From: Ophiodon elongatus
Lineage: Eukaryota > Chordata > Actinopteri > Perciformes > Hexagrammidae
Direction of reading: 5' to 3'
Assembly: GCA_016806645.1 (NCBI GenBank)
Contig: JACSYO010001980.1
Location: 3,657,501-3,721,500 of the forward strand
DNA: 64,000 nucleotides
This document shows positions 1-13,244 of the stretch, in pieces. Numbering within the stretch: position 1 is the first letter of the stretch; every line of letters starts with the position of its first letter. A model generated the notes under the pieces. That model searched no databases. It saw nothing but the letters and a program-made list of their open reading frames with translations, and was not told where the DNA came from. The translations under genes were made by a program, and so were the position numbers.

Positions 1-303
1 CCCAGCTTTAATGTAAAAGGCTGTTTTGCATAATTTCCTTTTTGCCTCAGTGTGTCTTCATAACAAATGTATTTATTTCTTTTTGTCAGAATTACAAGGC
101 TATTGTCATTTTTGTCGACAGAGCAGGACCGGTAGTTCATACTGGATACATGTACATCTTTGTGCATTGCCAATCTGCAGTAGATCAGTTCAACGCAGGC
201 TCATCAGTTGGTTCAGGTTTCTTCATCCTGCTGTTCCACAATTTCACCATTATACACCAAGCAACTGGAAAAACCAGCCGTCTGAAGTCTGACGATTTCT
301 ATC

Positions 304-307
<4 letters not shown>

Positions 308-379
<72 letters not shown>
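308..379. repeat. (CA)n microsatellite, about 36 units
   Basis: Uninterrupted alternating CA run. The open frames that read through it as His-Thr repeats are artefacts. Confidence 0.97.
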
Positions 380-381
<2 letters not shown>

Positions 382-701
382 GATAGAAGATCAATGCTAA
401 TCTAGTATCTGTATGTCTGTGTTGTTTTTACCATGCCATCCTAGTCCAAACCCTGCAGTCTGGCATCTGACACGGCAGCATGTGACTCAGCACATTGTTG
501 TCTGATGTGATACGGGGATATGTGGAGATAACACGGATGCCGTGGCAACACGCAGGAGATGAAACGGAGCAGTGTTGCTCTCGTATGTATGAGCGAAGTG
601 TCTCGAGTTGTGTGATCCGATGGTTACCAGAAGGCTGAAGTTTCTCCAGAGGATAAAAGCGTCTCTTCCATAGTGTTTACTTGCCTTCCTGCGCCTCTCA
701 G

Positions 702-898
702 GGCTCCTCCACTGTTCTCATCTGGCAGATCCAAGCTAGCGCAGTGGGGCAGCGATGTCGGGCCTTGGGTCCATCGGTCAGTCCACCGTTATGCTCCAAA
801 AACCTCAACAACTGTTGCCAAGAAAACTTTGTGCAGACACTCGTGGACTCTGGTGATCTCTTGCCTTTTCATCTAGCGCCGCAAGCAGGTAAAAGTCT
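702..898 (+). other. Possible non-coding 5' exon (weak)
   Basis: A pyrimidine-rich stretch ending CTCAG at 697-701 could be an acceptor, and AGCAG followed by GTAAAAG at 899 could be a donor. They would bound a 197-nt exon on the strand of fam222b. No recognisable peptide is encoded. This is inference from splice-site appearance only. Confidence 0.15.
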
Positions 899-3800
899 TC
901 TCTTATCCCGTGAGATTATTCAGCATCTGATGTCGGCATTTAGTTTAGCTAAAGCCTCACTATGTTGACATTTACCTCGTCAAAGTGTTTTAACGTCAAC
1001 GCTGAGTAGGAACAGGCCCAGCCTCCTGACATCGTCATGGATGGTTTTAGAACAGCCTCTGATCAAACTGGGTTATTTCGTGTGTTGATCATTAATTAGT
1101 GTGATGTATTAAGAGTGTGAGTAGATCAAATCCAATCTCCGAGCTGCTTCATAAGATATTTGCTGTCCTTTTTATTTGACTACATATCAGGTCTTTTATT
1201 TATTTATTTATTCTTTTATCCCCCCTTCCTCAAGTGGTTTAAGACATGTCATGTCTGAGAGCAGGCTGGCTTATTCCTCACTGAGGCATGCCCAGCTTCT
1301 GGCTGCACTTTGGATGGATATGCAGCAGATAAATAAATAACTAGGCTGGCACCCCTCACTTTGGATCCCCTCTGTTGTGGCAGGCCATCCACACTGCATT
1401 CTCTATCAGGTGTAAACATGTCTGTCAAACGGCACAGCCAGGGGCCCCGGCACGCACGCGGCGCTGCCAGCGCTTTCTGTCTGCCCGTCTGACCTTGGCC
1501 AGGCTTGACACTGACGGAGCACACTTAGCGCTACCTTCTGCATTTGGAGGGCTCTTCTGGAAGGCAAGTGGGTTTAAGCGGCTGTTAGTGAAACTGACCC
1601 GAAGTTGAAGAATGGGCCTTGGCCGGCTGTCCCCTCAGCGCTGACGTGGTGGAGGGGTAATGTGTCCGTGACACGGCCACATTACTGCCGGCTTCTCCAC
1701 TCCGCTTGCGGCGGACAATGGACATCATCCAGGTGGCCGGGCCACAGGCTCCAAAGCGGCCGGGGAATGAATGAGGTCACTCTGATAAGAAGAGGCCTCG
1801 TAGCTCGGGAGCTTGTTTCCCTCTCTTGGTCTCATAGCACACAGCTACTCCACGAGCCACTGTTCTCGTGGTGAAACCAGCTCCTCCGCATCTGACACGT
1901 ATGCAAAGACTCAGCCGATCCAGCTGTGGACTCTGCATTATTCCAGGGGCATGCTGTCTCTCTCCACTCCATATCCACCATCTCACCTCAGGGAACTGTC
2001 ACTTTTTCATCAGTTAGTTATTGAGCATTCATACAGCCTCCCAGTTGTTTCGCAACAGCCCCCCACCTCCTCTCCAATCCCTAAAGAAGAGTAGTTTCAA
2101 GTAGCTGTCTTCCTCTCTCCTCTCCCACACTACTGCAGCGGTTTCCTTGTTTGACAGTTTTATGCCTGACACCCCGTGTCTAGCAACTTGGAAACCACTA
2201 TTTTACAGACTCTCAATTTGTGTGCGAGTCGAGTTCGGGTTTGGTTGTCCTCTCTCTCCGTTTTCGCCCTCCCCTCTACTAACATGGCCGTGTCCCACTC
2301 TCTCGCCCTTTCTCCATTGGTGTGAGATAACAGCTCGGGTTGATGGGGTGGGGGGGGGTCTCTCCCTGCTGACTGAAAAAGCAAACGGCCCGTCCCGAAC
2401 GCCTCGGGATGTGCTGGAGTCATCAGGATCCATTGTGAGAGGCCGTGTATCCTAACATGCCCGTGGCCCTCTGCTAGCAGCAGAAATCCTTTTCTATCTG
2501 TTGTTTGTGGACCTGACGAGCTAATGAAGGCCATACTGATGTGTCATTTCTTCCTAACGTGCTCGAAAGCCAAACCCCCCCCCCCCCCCCTGTCTCTCTC
2601 TTTTGACAGAACACTCCGGCTTGGTATTCAAGGGCAAAAAGCTATTCTCTATTTCTTGCTCCTTTTCTTTCTTTACTTCCTATTCAGAGATTCGGCTTGC
2701 AAAGAAAAGTAATTTCACTCTCTCTGTCCCTGAGAGAATCAGCACAGTGAAGTTGCATTGAATTTTTCTACTGCAACATTTTTTCTTGGCTCTATTTCAG
2801 ACCCATAACCTGGGGGTAAACATGCAATTAGAATAACAGCAGCCTGCTTTCTCCTCCACTCTCCTCTCCTTCAGCCGTTAGCACTAGCAATGTACAACAT
2901 GGTGACTTAGCTCTCCTAATTGCTTTTGCTTTTAATTGGTAGAGAAACGCTGTTAATATTCAACCAGTAACTGAATGTACTTTCTCACCTTTTCCCACCG
3001 TTTATTTTTTTCTTCCCTTTATTGTTTTTCTCCTCTAATATTGTTCGTGTGTCCTTCTAATGAGCTTATTTTTGGTGCACATCCTCGCTTTTTATTCGGA
3101 TTTTAATAGATGACTTCCTCCGTAATTAGCCTGATGCAATCCCCAAATTTCGAACGAATGCAGATCCTAGTTGATGAGGAGGATATTGATCAAAAGATTC
3201 GACATAAATGCAGTCAGCTGGTCTAATTTCCTAAATGGGCTTCCGTCTATCTTGTTCCTTCTCCTCCTTGCACTTTCTTTTTACTTCCTGATGGCTTTCT
3301 CTTTCTCCTTCCCCACCGAGGAATGAAAAGGAAATATAGGTCAGCTTTTATGGGAGCAATTTGACACATGACACAAGCCATGCGCATCACTTGCTCAAGT
3401 CCTGCTTTTGTCTGCTGGCCTTTATGTGTCTATAATGAAAGCCACGCAGTTATTCGCACACTTTTATTACGATTCTATAAGTAGCTGGTGTAGACTTGTC
3501 GAGTCACGGGCCCCCCCACCTCCCCCCAAACTAATACTCTGAGAACCCCGTGGTGTCTGTCTGCACGGGGCTGATAGTGTGAGACGCCTGGCTAAACTCC
3601 ACCAAGCCAATCCCGGCTCCACAGGCCGGCCAGAGCTGGCTCGGCTGGGCCTCTGCAGACGCAACCCTGTTTCCACTCAGGACCGGGGGGGCTGAGTCTC
3701 TACATGACAAAACCTGTTCAGACATCGGGGTAGACACCTATTTGCCTGGATGTGTGGATGGCTGGGGAGACGAGCCCCAGTCCTGACCGAGTCTGAACCC

Positions 3801-4254
3801 TCCCCATCCCCCCCTCGTCAGAGGGGCATCAGGACTCAACAGTAGCCTCCGGCCGAGCCAGCCACGTGCCGATTACTGGCCTTAGTCCCCGTCTGGACTT
3901 GACAGTCTATCCGGTGTCGTCACCCCACTGCTGATACAAATAGTCCATGTGTTGCCAAACGCCTCTGTGGGGGCAGGTGCCTTTTCTAGAAAGTGCCAGT
4001 GTTTGGCGTGTGATGTATATGTGAAGTCACTGTGGCAGCGGCGCTGATAGGCGAGTCAGTAGACGCCGGGCCTCTGTCTGTCGGGTTTCATCTCCCCCTG
4101 CTCTCCTCCGTAAAGCAGATTGTCAGCTGGGGCATTACCATAGGCTGACCTTTGCCGCTGCACTCCCCACTGCACAGCTTTCTGACATTCAGGGGCGCTG
4201 TGGGGGAGGCAGGAAGGGGGCGGGCTGATGGCCTGTTGGCTGGCTTTTTTTTCT

Positions 4255-4363
<109 letters not shown>

Positions 4364-5570
4364 ACACACATCATTTCAGTCTCTTGCCACCATTTGATAT
4401 TTAGTTTCTCTCCAGCCCAAACCTGCCTGTTGTCAGAGAGATTGCTGTTATCTTTGTGTGAAATCTTGGCTCCCTGATAAATGAGAGAGCGCTGGAAATC
4501 CTGCCCGCTGACATCAAGGCGCTATGTACCTCAAAATCCTTCCAAGGCCGAGGGAAAAGAATAACATATCAGGCCAATTAAAGTTAATGCATGGTGACAC
4601 GCTGAATCGAGGGCAGGGATTGCTGCCATATGGCGGTCCAGGCTGTAAATCAGAAAGCGGGGGAGAAGGCTGGGCAACAGGAAGGGTGCCGCAGCATCAG
4701 TGCCACGAAACGCCCCCAAAATCCTCAGATCTGTCTCAAGACTCGCCACCCTACCAGTCTCCCCCCTTCTCTCTACCCTTTTCTCCCTTCCTCCCCCCTG
4801 CCGCCCAGCAGCACCCCAAGGTGCAACGCTCACAGGTATCTGTGTAGAACTGGCAGCTTCATTAAGGCTTTTTTCCCTTTCTTTTTTTCTGTCTCCTCTC
4901 GCTGGGAGGATTTAAATGAGCTGTCATGCTGACCTTTTTGAGCTCCTGCTTTTTAGAACAAGTTCAGCCCCCCCGCCATCACCCCCAGCACCCGTCTTTC
5001 TCCCTTTCCACCTTTCTCTCTCACTTTGTCACTCTTTCCTCCACTTGTCTCTTCTCCCTGCAGGGGGGAAGACACTTTTAAGCCATCACCCCGAGGCAGA
5101 CAGGCACGCCAAGGTTGTTTTGTGGGTAATTGCCTCTCTCATAGACGCTGTTTGTCTGTGCACACTCGCCGCCCTCCTCTGATGCCACGCAGCGAAAGGG
5201 GAGGGCACGGACTCTGTAGACTTAATTTGCTCCCCGACTGTTCTTCAGTGCTGATTAAGCAAGCATCTGTGCTGTTTTCAATACAGCAGTAAGCCAAGTG
5301 GAGCGCGGCGAGCGGTTTCTCCCTCTATTACATCAGGTTGCTGCACAAAGTGGCAGGCTTTTTTTCGGAGCCGGCTCCATTGTTTAATGTCTCCAAAATA
5401 AAGGCCTCTTTGAGGTCTAGAGGACTTCAGAATCGATCAGAGACTCACTAACTTGTCAGCGAGTGTGTTCTTTTCCAGTGAACGGGAGTCATTAATTTCC
5501 TCCACCATGGTCTGGTGGAGGCAGAGCGGTAAAGTGCAGGTAGCACGGTCCAACTGGCTGACTAACATGG

Positions 5571-5645
5571 AGGAGGGAGGAGAGAGAAGGAGGAGGAGAA
5601 GAAGGAGAAGAAGGAGGAGGAGGAGGAGGAGGAGGAGGAGGAGGA
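5571..5645. repeat. Purine-only GGA/GAA tract
   Basis: About 75 bases of almost pure purine on the + strand, ending in a run of GGA triplets. It begins just after an ATGGAGGAGGG and lies about 320 bases upstream of the fam222b start exon. The Arg-rich open frame through it is a repeat artefact. Confidence 0.9.
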
Positions 5646-6011
5646 CTACTGAGTCGATTTAAAGCTGCCTGCCCCTCAGGCCCAGTCTGCCCGTTTTACT
5701 TCAGCTGTTTGATGTTTAATTGAAGTTGTTATTGGCGTCAAATGTCACCTTACCTGATGCTCCAGGTGTGAATCAGTTTCTAATTGAAAGGTAACCACGT
5801 CTCCCTCAGCCCTCTGCCTCCGGGGGATCGGCCACAGAGTTCTATTAGTCTGGACCCAGCCTCTGTATCACCACGCACCATGTGCTGCCTTGCAGTTATG
5901 TCTGACTGCTGACCTCTCTCTCTCTCTCTCTCCCTCTCTTCCTCTCTCCCTTTCTCCCTCTGCAGTGTGAGGAGAAGTGTGTGTCCCATGTTGCATTAGT
6001 GTCTGTGTGAA

Positions 6012-6104
6012 ATGCTGGCCTGTCTGCCAGGGCCAGGTGACCTCCCCCTCCAGCTTCTCCCCCACACGCAGATGAACACTGGACATCAGAAATGTAAGTA
6101 TCTC

Positions 6105-6181
<77 letters not shown>

Positions 6182-9100
6182 ACTATTAACTACCACCATC
6201 ATCCCACACAGCAAACCAAGCTGTTACAATCCTGCTGCCCGCCCCGCATCAGATGCCCATGCCAACCCTGGCCTGCTTCTCTTCTGCAGCTCTGCATTAA
6301 AACCAGAAAGAGAGAGGGAACCTGTTTTTGTTGTGCCGCGGCACCGTAGGTCCGTCTTCGAGGGAAACTAGGATGAACTGCACCGTTAATTCGCTGATGA
6401 ACAGCGAGCCGGCTCCCCTTCCCTCCCTCGTCGCCCCTGAAGATCTGTCTGCCACACGAGTGCGGCCCCTCTGCTTGCGCACCGCAGCGCCAATCGGCAC
6501 ATTGGTGTGTTGGATTCGACCGTCTCGGATGCTTTCACGCCATCAGGAAGAGTCTGTCTCTGTCAGACTGGCAGACAGATTGCGGCTGAGTGGTTTTGCC
6601 CTGATGATCTTGTAATGAGAGTGAATTTAAGAAGCAATCTGCTGCCCCGGTTTAATGGCAGACGAGTCAGAGCTGGCCCAGTTCATTCAATGTGTTTTGA
6701 ATTTCACAACTCGGCTGCTAACAAATGGGGACTCTTTACTGTGAGGGGAAACTGCTAACCGGCTCTTGAGATTAATGTATGACATCTGATGAATGGAAAC
6801 AGTAACTTTAAGTCAGTGTCTTTTTCACCCTGAACACATTTTGAACGGACATTTCACTGATCACTTTTTAAAAGCATTCAAATGTACATTCACATTGTGT
6901 AATACTGGGTTTGTGTAGTCTCAATGATCATTGTTTTTCTCTCAAGCTTTTTTTTTTTTTTTTTACATAAACTCAAAAGTCAATCACTTCCCAGACAATA
7001 ACTATGTCCCATCCAGCTGGACAGCTGTATTTATTCCATCATAAAACATCTACATCTCCTTTTCTTCCTTTCCGTTTATCCAAGAGTGAAAACTCAGCTT
7101 TGGCTTGACCCATTTCTGCAGCAGCTTTTTTTTTGTTGTTGTTGTAAAATGCTCCAGCTCATCAAGACTGTAATTTTGGAATCACAGTAATCAGCCAACC
7201 CCCAGGAGATCAGCAAGTTGTGAGGGAGCCTGCTAAGTGCCAGCGTCTGCTGCCTCACTCAAGCAGGCTTGTGACATAGCGCGGCCGTCAGCTACACCGT
7301 GTCTCTGCTCAATCTTTATGTGACACACCAAGACACATCAGCGCACGGGGCGCAGCTAGAGTTCAATTTGTTTTCCTGCTCAACGCTGTAATCCATTTCA
7401 GTGATGGAGCGCATTTCTCACAGCACGAACGGCCCTAGAAGTGTAATTTCAATCTATTTTTTTCCTCCTCCTCCTCCTCCTCCTCCTCCTCGTCATGCTC
7501 TTATAACACTTTTCCTTTTCATCCGCTCTTCAAAGTATCATTAGCAGACACGGCGTTACATCAAAACAGTGGAGCTGTTTTTCATTTTACGCTAAGTGCC
7601 ACAAAAAAAAGAAAATCCACTAAAGTCGCCTCTCATGCTGCCGGCGATCCAGCCCCAGATCCCCTTCTGGATGTCCACTGTTTGTGTTTTGAGTTCCCTG
7701 TTTGCTGCCAGAATCAGGCCTCGACCTTCAGGTAACACTGTGCCGTCTCCCTCCCGGCTGTCCACGGGACTCCCTGCCTCTGCAGAGCCCCATCGTTTAC
7801 CCAGCATGGCAGATAATTCAACAGCTTAACTCTGTGAGAGGTGTGCTCGGCTGCTTTTAGGTGAAATTTATAGACTAGCTTGAAATCTTTATTCAATACT
7901 CTTGACAAGTTCCTACAGAAAAAGAAAAAAAAGGCTCAGATGGCTCATTATTAACTCCCATTTGTCTTCCCATTTGTCTACCGTTGAGCTCTATCCTTTT
8001 AGCTACTCGGATGCTGACTCGTATGTTACAGAATCTTGTCCGTGACACTTTCCCCTCCCCCTGTGTTCCCCAAGAGCCCCCGACCGCCCCACTGCCTCCC
8101 CTCCTGCAGGTGAATCTGTGCACACAGAGAGTCATTTAAAGTTAGGAGCTTGCGGGGTTGCTGTCGGAGGCGAGGGGCCAGAGCAGCTGCTCTATTTATC
8201 ATCAGGGATTGGCTGTTAACAGATGATGGCTGTGAAACGCACAGGCTGTCGGAGGAGTAGATTAGGTACGCAAAGAGACAGTTGTGGGTCACAAAGAAAA
8301 CGGCTCATACTCCAGGCCGGATGACTCAAGTGCCACAAAGTGTCCCTTGGTATTCGCTTCTTAAAGGCAGAACAAACAGTGAGTACAGCTGGGCCACTTG
8401 GCTGATTTTCACATCTCGATCCCCACTGAGATCAAAAGCAGCCATTTTTTCTTCCTCGCCTTATCACATTTTTTCTCTCACTTTTTTTTTCTTTTTCAAA
8501 GGCCCCGCGGTCTCGATCTATCAGCATGGGAGGCTCTGCTCAAATCTCTGTAAAAATGGAAAGGAGGTGGGTTTCATGTTGATGCCGAAGCATCAGACCT
8601 AATTTCCCGCTCTTGTGTGAAAATCGCAATTTGCAGCAGCACGAGCCCCTGCCCCCCTGCTGTTTAAACCTTGTTCAATAAAAACAGTAGTTTGAATAAA
8701 AGAAAGCCTAATTAGTGCCTGCTGACTGTGCACTTGTGTTCCAGCTAGCTAGCTTGCAGCGGGGTAATTAGCGCGCGGCCAGACTGGCCTCTTTCCCCCG
8801 CTCTCTCCTTGGGAACGTGCTTAGTTGGAGATCTGAGAGACGATATGCTCACAGCCGCCTACAAACTTCACTCATATCCTCATTAACCCTCCCTTGATAC
8901 TTTTAAGCTGTTCAACTAATCCAGGTTTCAGGTTAAGGTTGAAATGCTAATGAGCTACGCCTGCTTACTAGAACACACAATCAACAGCTGCCAGGACCCT
9001 TAAACACTCGTAAACAGCAAGAGGTCGATTTTTATCCACCGTTTGGGGAAAACTACTCTAAACAGCAATTTACCGATTTCACTCCACATTTTTACAGCAG

Positions 9101-12100
9101 TTCTGCTAAACCCTTCATTCTGATTTGCTTTTTTTTTTTTTTTTATTATCTCAAAATGCCTGCCTAAGCTTTGTTAACAATGTATAATCCCTTTTCCAAT
9201 TTAATGGATTGGTCAGTTTCCAGACATTGACATTGCTTTCTTTTCTACTTGCCTGAGTCTTACAACTTAAGTATAAAACTCATTACACAAGTGCCAGTGG
9301 CAAGCTGTACACAGTTACATGCTCGCTGCAGACTTTCCTGCTATGTTTCTCTCCAAGCTATATTTCCAACATCGTCCCCTAAATATGAATATGAATCTAT
9401 ACAAACATTTATATTTATGTATAATTCATTTCAGGTGTTATATTACATTATTTGTTATATTACATTATTTAGAATGAATTATTTAGATCATGTGAACAGT
9501 TGGTTAAAAAAAGGACTTAATCGTTACGGTGTGACCCCGATTAGAAACCTTTAGAGAAGCCGAAAGTTGTTGTCTGTCACTTTAAGTGTGACTGTTTTGA
9601 TCAGTCTTGCATTATTTACCCCGCCTTCAGCCTCCCACGCTGGCTCAGTGTGCGCCCTTGTATCCCCACGCAGCTCGTCTGCTCCTCTCCGAACACAGAC
9701 CGAACCCTGAAAGATGATGTTACACCTAAAGTTACTCGTCTTTAACGTTCATTCACGCTCTCCACAACCCTGGTTTGATCAGAGCAATCTTATTCCCAGG
9801 AAATGATGGTAAAAGATGTTTTATTCATTGCAGCTTATGGTTCACTCTTCCCACCTACTTATAACCCTTTCCACAGCTACACTGACATGAGGTTTTGACA
9901 ACAATTGCAAACAAAGCAGGCTGTGCCAGAATCTCACAAGCTCTAGATATATCTTGAGTACTGATGGCAAACAAGTTACATTTATAAAAGTGTAGTTTTA
10001 TTGCTTAAAATGGTATTTATTGTGGACTAAATGTAACCCGTTGATGAAATGCCTTTTGTGTTTATTTAGTCTGCTTTTTCATTTCCGACCATCATTACCT
10101 GTGTTTGCTAGGTGACGGCCATCCTCAGAAGCTTTGCGTCGACGTGTACATGTATCTGCGTTTGCTTACCCTGGCATTTATTCAACGGCATACATTAGGC
10201 CTCGGTGAAGGCGGGTGTCTTTGGCCCGGACCCCTTGCATTAATGAGGCCGCCATCAGCAGGCTGAGCACTTGGTCACAGCAGCCCCCCTGTGTGCCGCC
10301 CCCGATCCGGCCCCGCACATCGCCGCCCATTGTTTCCTGTTCACAAATGAAGCGGGAATTAATTAGCCAGTTGGCACGGCTCCTGGTGCCGCCGTGTCAG
10401 AGCACGCAGTTGAGCTCTGTGCCTCGTCCCTCAAGCCCAGCCTGCCTGCTGTGAGACTGAGCATCGCGGCCACGGCCGCATGAAACCGCGGACCTCTGCC
10501 AGCAATTGAGACATTTCAACTGAGAGAAGAAGGAGCCTGTATCCTGTAATGGTGACATCGATTTTACCCAAAACAGAAGTTGCCCTCCTTAGAAATAATG
10601 ATAGTAAATTAAATGAAGCACAGTTACGAGTCAGATCAGTGATCCTTCTCATAGATCAGCCCTCAAGCTCAGGTCCATCAGTCCGAAAGCTGTGGTGTAA
10701 GTAGGTCAGACTGGCGGGGCTGAGGTGATGGAGACAGAGCAAAGCAGGGAGAGGAGCCTGCCATTCTTTTTTTTATCACTGACTTTTATTGTCTTGGTGA
10801 AGTAAGTGGCGGCGTGCACACTGCGTTAAATGGAAACAGGCAATCACGGCCGTTGGCCGACACCTGCACGATCCTGTCGCACATTTTTAAACATGCTCAT
10901 GAATGGAAACCGCACCCTCGCGCTCGCAGATGCACCGGCACATAATCGTGTTCACATTGTCACATCGGCATTGTTAAATTTAGCCACGGTGCTTAGCAGG
11001 TGTAACGAATGTCTGCGAGCTGAGGCCTGGGAGGTGTTCCTGCAGATCAGAGACGCTGCTGCTGTGTCTGATTACTTGTCTGCTGTCATGGAGCTCCGCT
11101 CTCTGCGTCGATCTCTTTCTTTTCCTTCTCCCCAAAGCAGCCACAGGGGACCGTCACTGCCTCTTTTATTCTTTGTTTAGTTTGTGATTCAGGAGCAAGC
11201 AACGCTACCCCCCCTCCCCCCACTCCCCCGTCCTCAGATGCCTACTTATTGTTTGCCCGGATGCTGCGTCAATTAAGGCCACTAAAAGCCCCTGACCTCA
11301 AAGTCCTATACACCACCACGAAATTGGATTTTAGACTGGGAAATGTGTCGGCTGCAATAATTCCGCTGAGAATGAGATTGGAAAGCTCTCTTTGGTCTCA
11401 TGAGATGGGGGATGTGGAGGGTTTTAGGAGAAAAACAGCGAGGTATGGAATATGAGAGCGCTGTCCAAATCAGGTTCCTCTCAGCTGCTCAGATTACAAC
11501 CGATGTGCTCTTTTGTGCCATATACACTTCTACCTGGATTAAGTTGTCTCTTTCTGTGCCTCTGTCCCCACTCTCTTCGTCCCCCCGCCCCCAATTCTCC
11601 TCTTCTTTCTTTCTGTCTCTGCCTCTCCTCTGACCTGTCCTGTCCTCCACCCCAGGGGACACCACGCAAAGGATGAGATCCGCTCCGTTTCCAACCCCTG
11701 CAGAATTGGATGCTTATGCTAAGAAGGTTGCCAACAACCCCCTCACCATCAAGATCTTCCCCAACAGCGTCAAGGTCCCCCAGCGGAACCACGTGCGGCG
11801 TACAGTCAACGGGCTGGATACGTCGGGCCAACGCTACAGCCCTTACCCTTCCTCTCAGGCCAGTGCCAAGACAGGCCTCCTCGCCATCATCAAGGTACCC
11901 ACAGTCAAAGGCGTCCTAAAAGATTTCGACGGCAGCCGGGCTCGCTTGCACCCCGAAGTTATCATGACCCCCACCACCGGACCCTACCAAGTGGCCTCGA
12001 CCAGCACTTTAAACCACCACCCACCTCTGCCGAACCTCCCCCGACTCCAGCAGAGCGTACCCCATCAACCACAGGACCCACCTCAGACTCTACAGATGCC

Positions 12101-13244
12101 CCTCCAGCAACAGCAGGGTCACACCCAGAGCCTCAGACACCCTCCCAACATGGCCCAGCACCCTCAGGGCCCACCCAGACTCCAGACTCTGTCTCAGCAC
12201 CCGGCCCTTGGCCACCCACAGGGGCCCCCTACCGTCATGCTTCAGCAGCAGCACCTCCAGCAGCAGCCACCACCTGGCCTGCAGGGGAGCAGAAAGCTAC
12301 CAGATGGCGACGCACCGCCTAATGTTACCGTCTCTACCTCAACCATTCCACTCTCCATGGTCGCTGGGCTGCACCAGGGCCACCAGGCTGACCTGAGCAC
12401 CATTGTGCATCAGATCAACCAGTTCTGCCAAGCTCGTGCCCAATGCGCGGGAGCCACCTCCATGTGCGAGGGCCAGATTGCCAACCCCAGCCCAATCAGT
12501 CGCAACCTGCTTGTCAGCGCCTGCTCCAGGGTGTCAATGCACGGCAACCCCGCCACCCCTGGCTTTCCCCCGCCCAACTGCATTATTGGCGCTCAAGCAA
12601 AGCTACGGCCCCGGGGGAGCTCACCTCCACACAGCGTGGCTATGAACCCTTGCCTTCCACCAGCATCTCACAACAACAGAATCAGCAGCAGCAGCAACAA
12701 CAGCTACAACATAACTCACAGCAGCAGAAGATGCGCTCTTGGAATCAGCACCAGTTGGGTCGTGACAGAACGGTGGCACCTCCAAGCGCCTCAGACCCCG
12801 CTCATTTCAAGGGATTACCTGCGGTGTGCGTGGGTCTTACACTAACCGAGAGCACTCCCCCCCTGTTGCCCGGCCCCATGGCCCACCACCTGGTCACTAC
12901 TTCCAGTCCCATATTTGGACAATCCTACCGCCCTCAGCTCCGGGTCTCAGGACATAGCCATGCCATTCCACGGTGCGGGCCCAGGGGGGTGCACCACACT
13001 AGACTGTGGGCCCCCTGGGGCTCCCCATTATAGGCAAGGAACAAGCTCCTCCACCTCCTCTTCCTCAGCCCAGACTAATCTGATGCAAACAGCAGATTAC
13101 TTGGGTGGGGACTTCCAGACTCCCTACTTCCACGATCAGAATCTAGGGTTGATGGGCAAGATGCACAGGCCTCCTCTGAGCAGGGTTGGTCCAGAGGTTG
13201 GGGATGGCAGAACCACTCTCATCCAGCACCCAGGGTACAGATAA
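6012..13244 (+). CDS. fam222b: FAM222B family protein (two coding exons, frame broken three times in this sequence)
   Basis: The coding exons are 6012-6093 (acceptor TGCAG at 5965, donor GTAAGT) and 11656-13244 (acceptor CCCCAG). Exon 1 starts MLACLPGPGDLPLQLL, matching the human FAM222B amino terminus rather than FAM222A. Exon 2 continues with the TPAELDAYAKKVANNPLTIK core and the NPSPISR block, and ends IQHPGYR before TAA at 13242. Molecular function is unknown; the protein is Pro/Gln-rich and looks largely disordered. The frame is not continuous. It shifts near 12609-12617, 12857-12863 and 12925-12940, each time as if one base were missing from a G/C run. Adding three bases gives 557 residues, against 562 in human, and restores similarity throughout. 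I read this as an intact gene with consensus errors rather than a pseudogene. It is convergent with trpv1. Confidence 0.88.
6106..6176. repeat. (AC)n microsatellite beside a splice donor, about 35 units
   Basis: Perfect AC run beginning 12 bases after the fam222b exon-intron junction at 6093. Confidence 0.97.
7463..7491. repeat. (TCC)n short tandem repeat
   Basis: Nine to ten TCC units inside the fam222b intron. Confidence 0.9.

Larger units (their letters stand above)
6094..11655 (+). other. fam222b intron between the coding exons (5.6 kb)
   Basis: The intron opens with GTAAGT, followed after 12 bases by a long CA repeat, and closes with a pyrimidine-rich tract and CCCCAG. I recognise no gene inside it. 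There is a (TCC)n run, several poly-T runs, and AT-rich blocks with TAATTAG motifs around 8710-8770 that could be conserved non-coding elements. There is also a short direct duplication of about 17 bases near 9435-9470. Confidence 0.7.

Noticed and set aside
5453..5662. Frame with a run of about 20 arginines
   Set aside because: Translation of the GGA tract; no conserved flanks.
11673..12845. 390-residue frame taken as the complete fam222b exon 2 product
   Set aside because: Its last 75 or so residues do not match the family, and the true C-terminal sequence continues in other frames to 13244.
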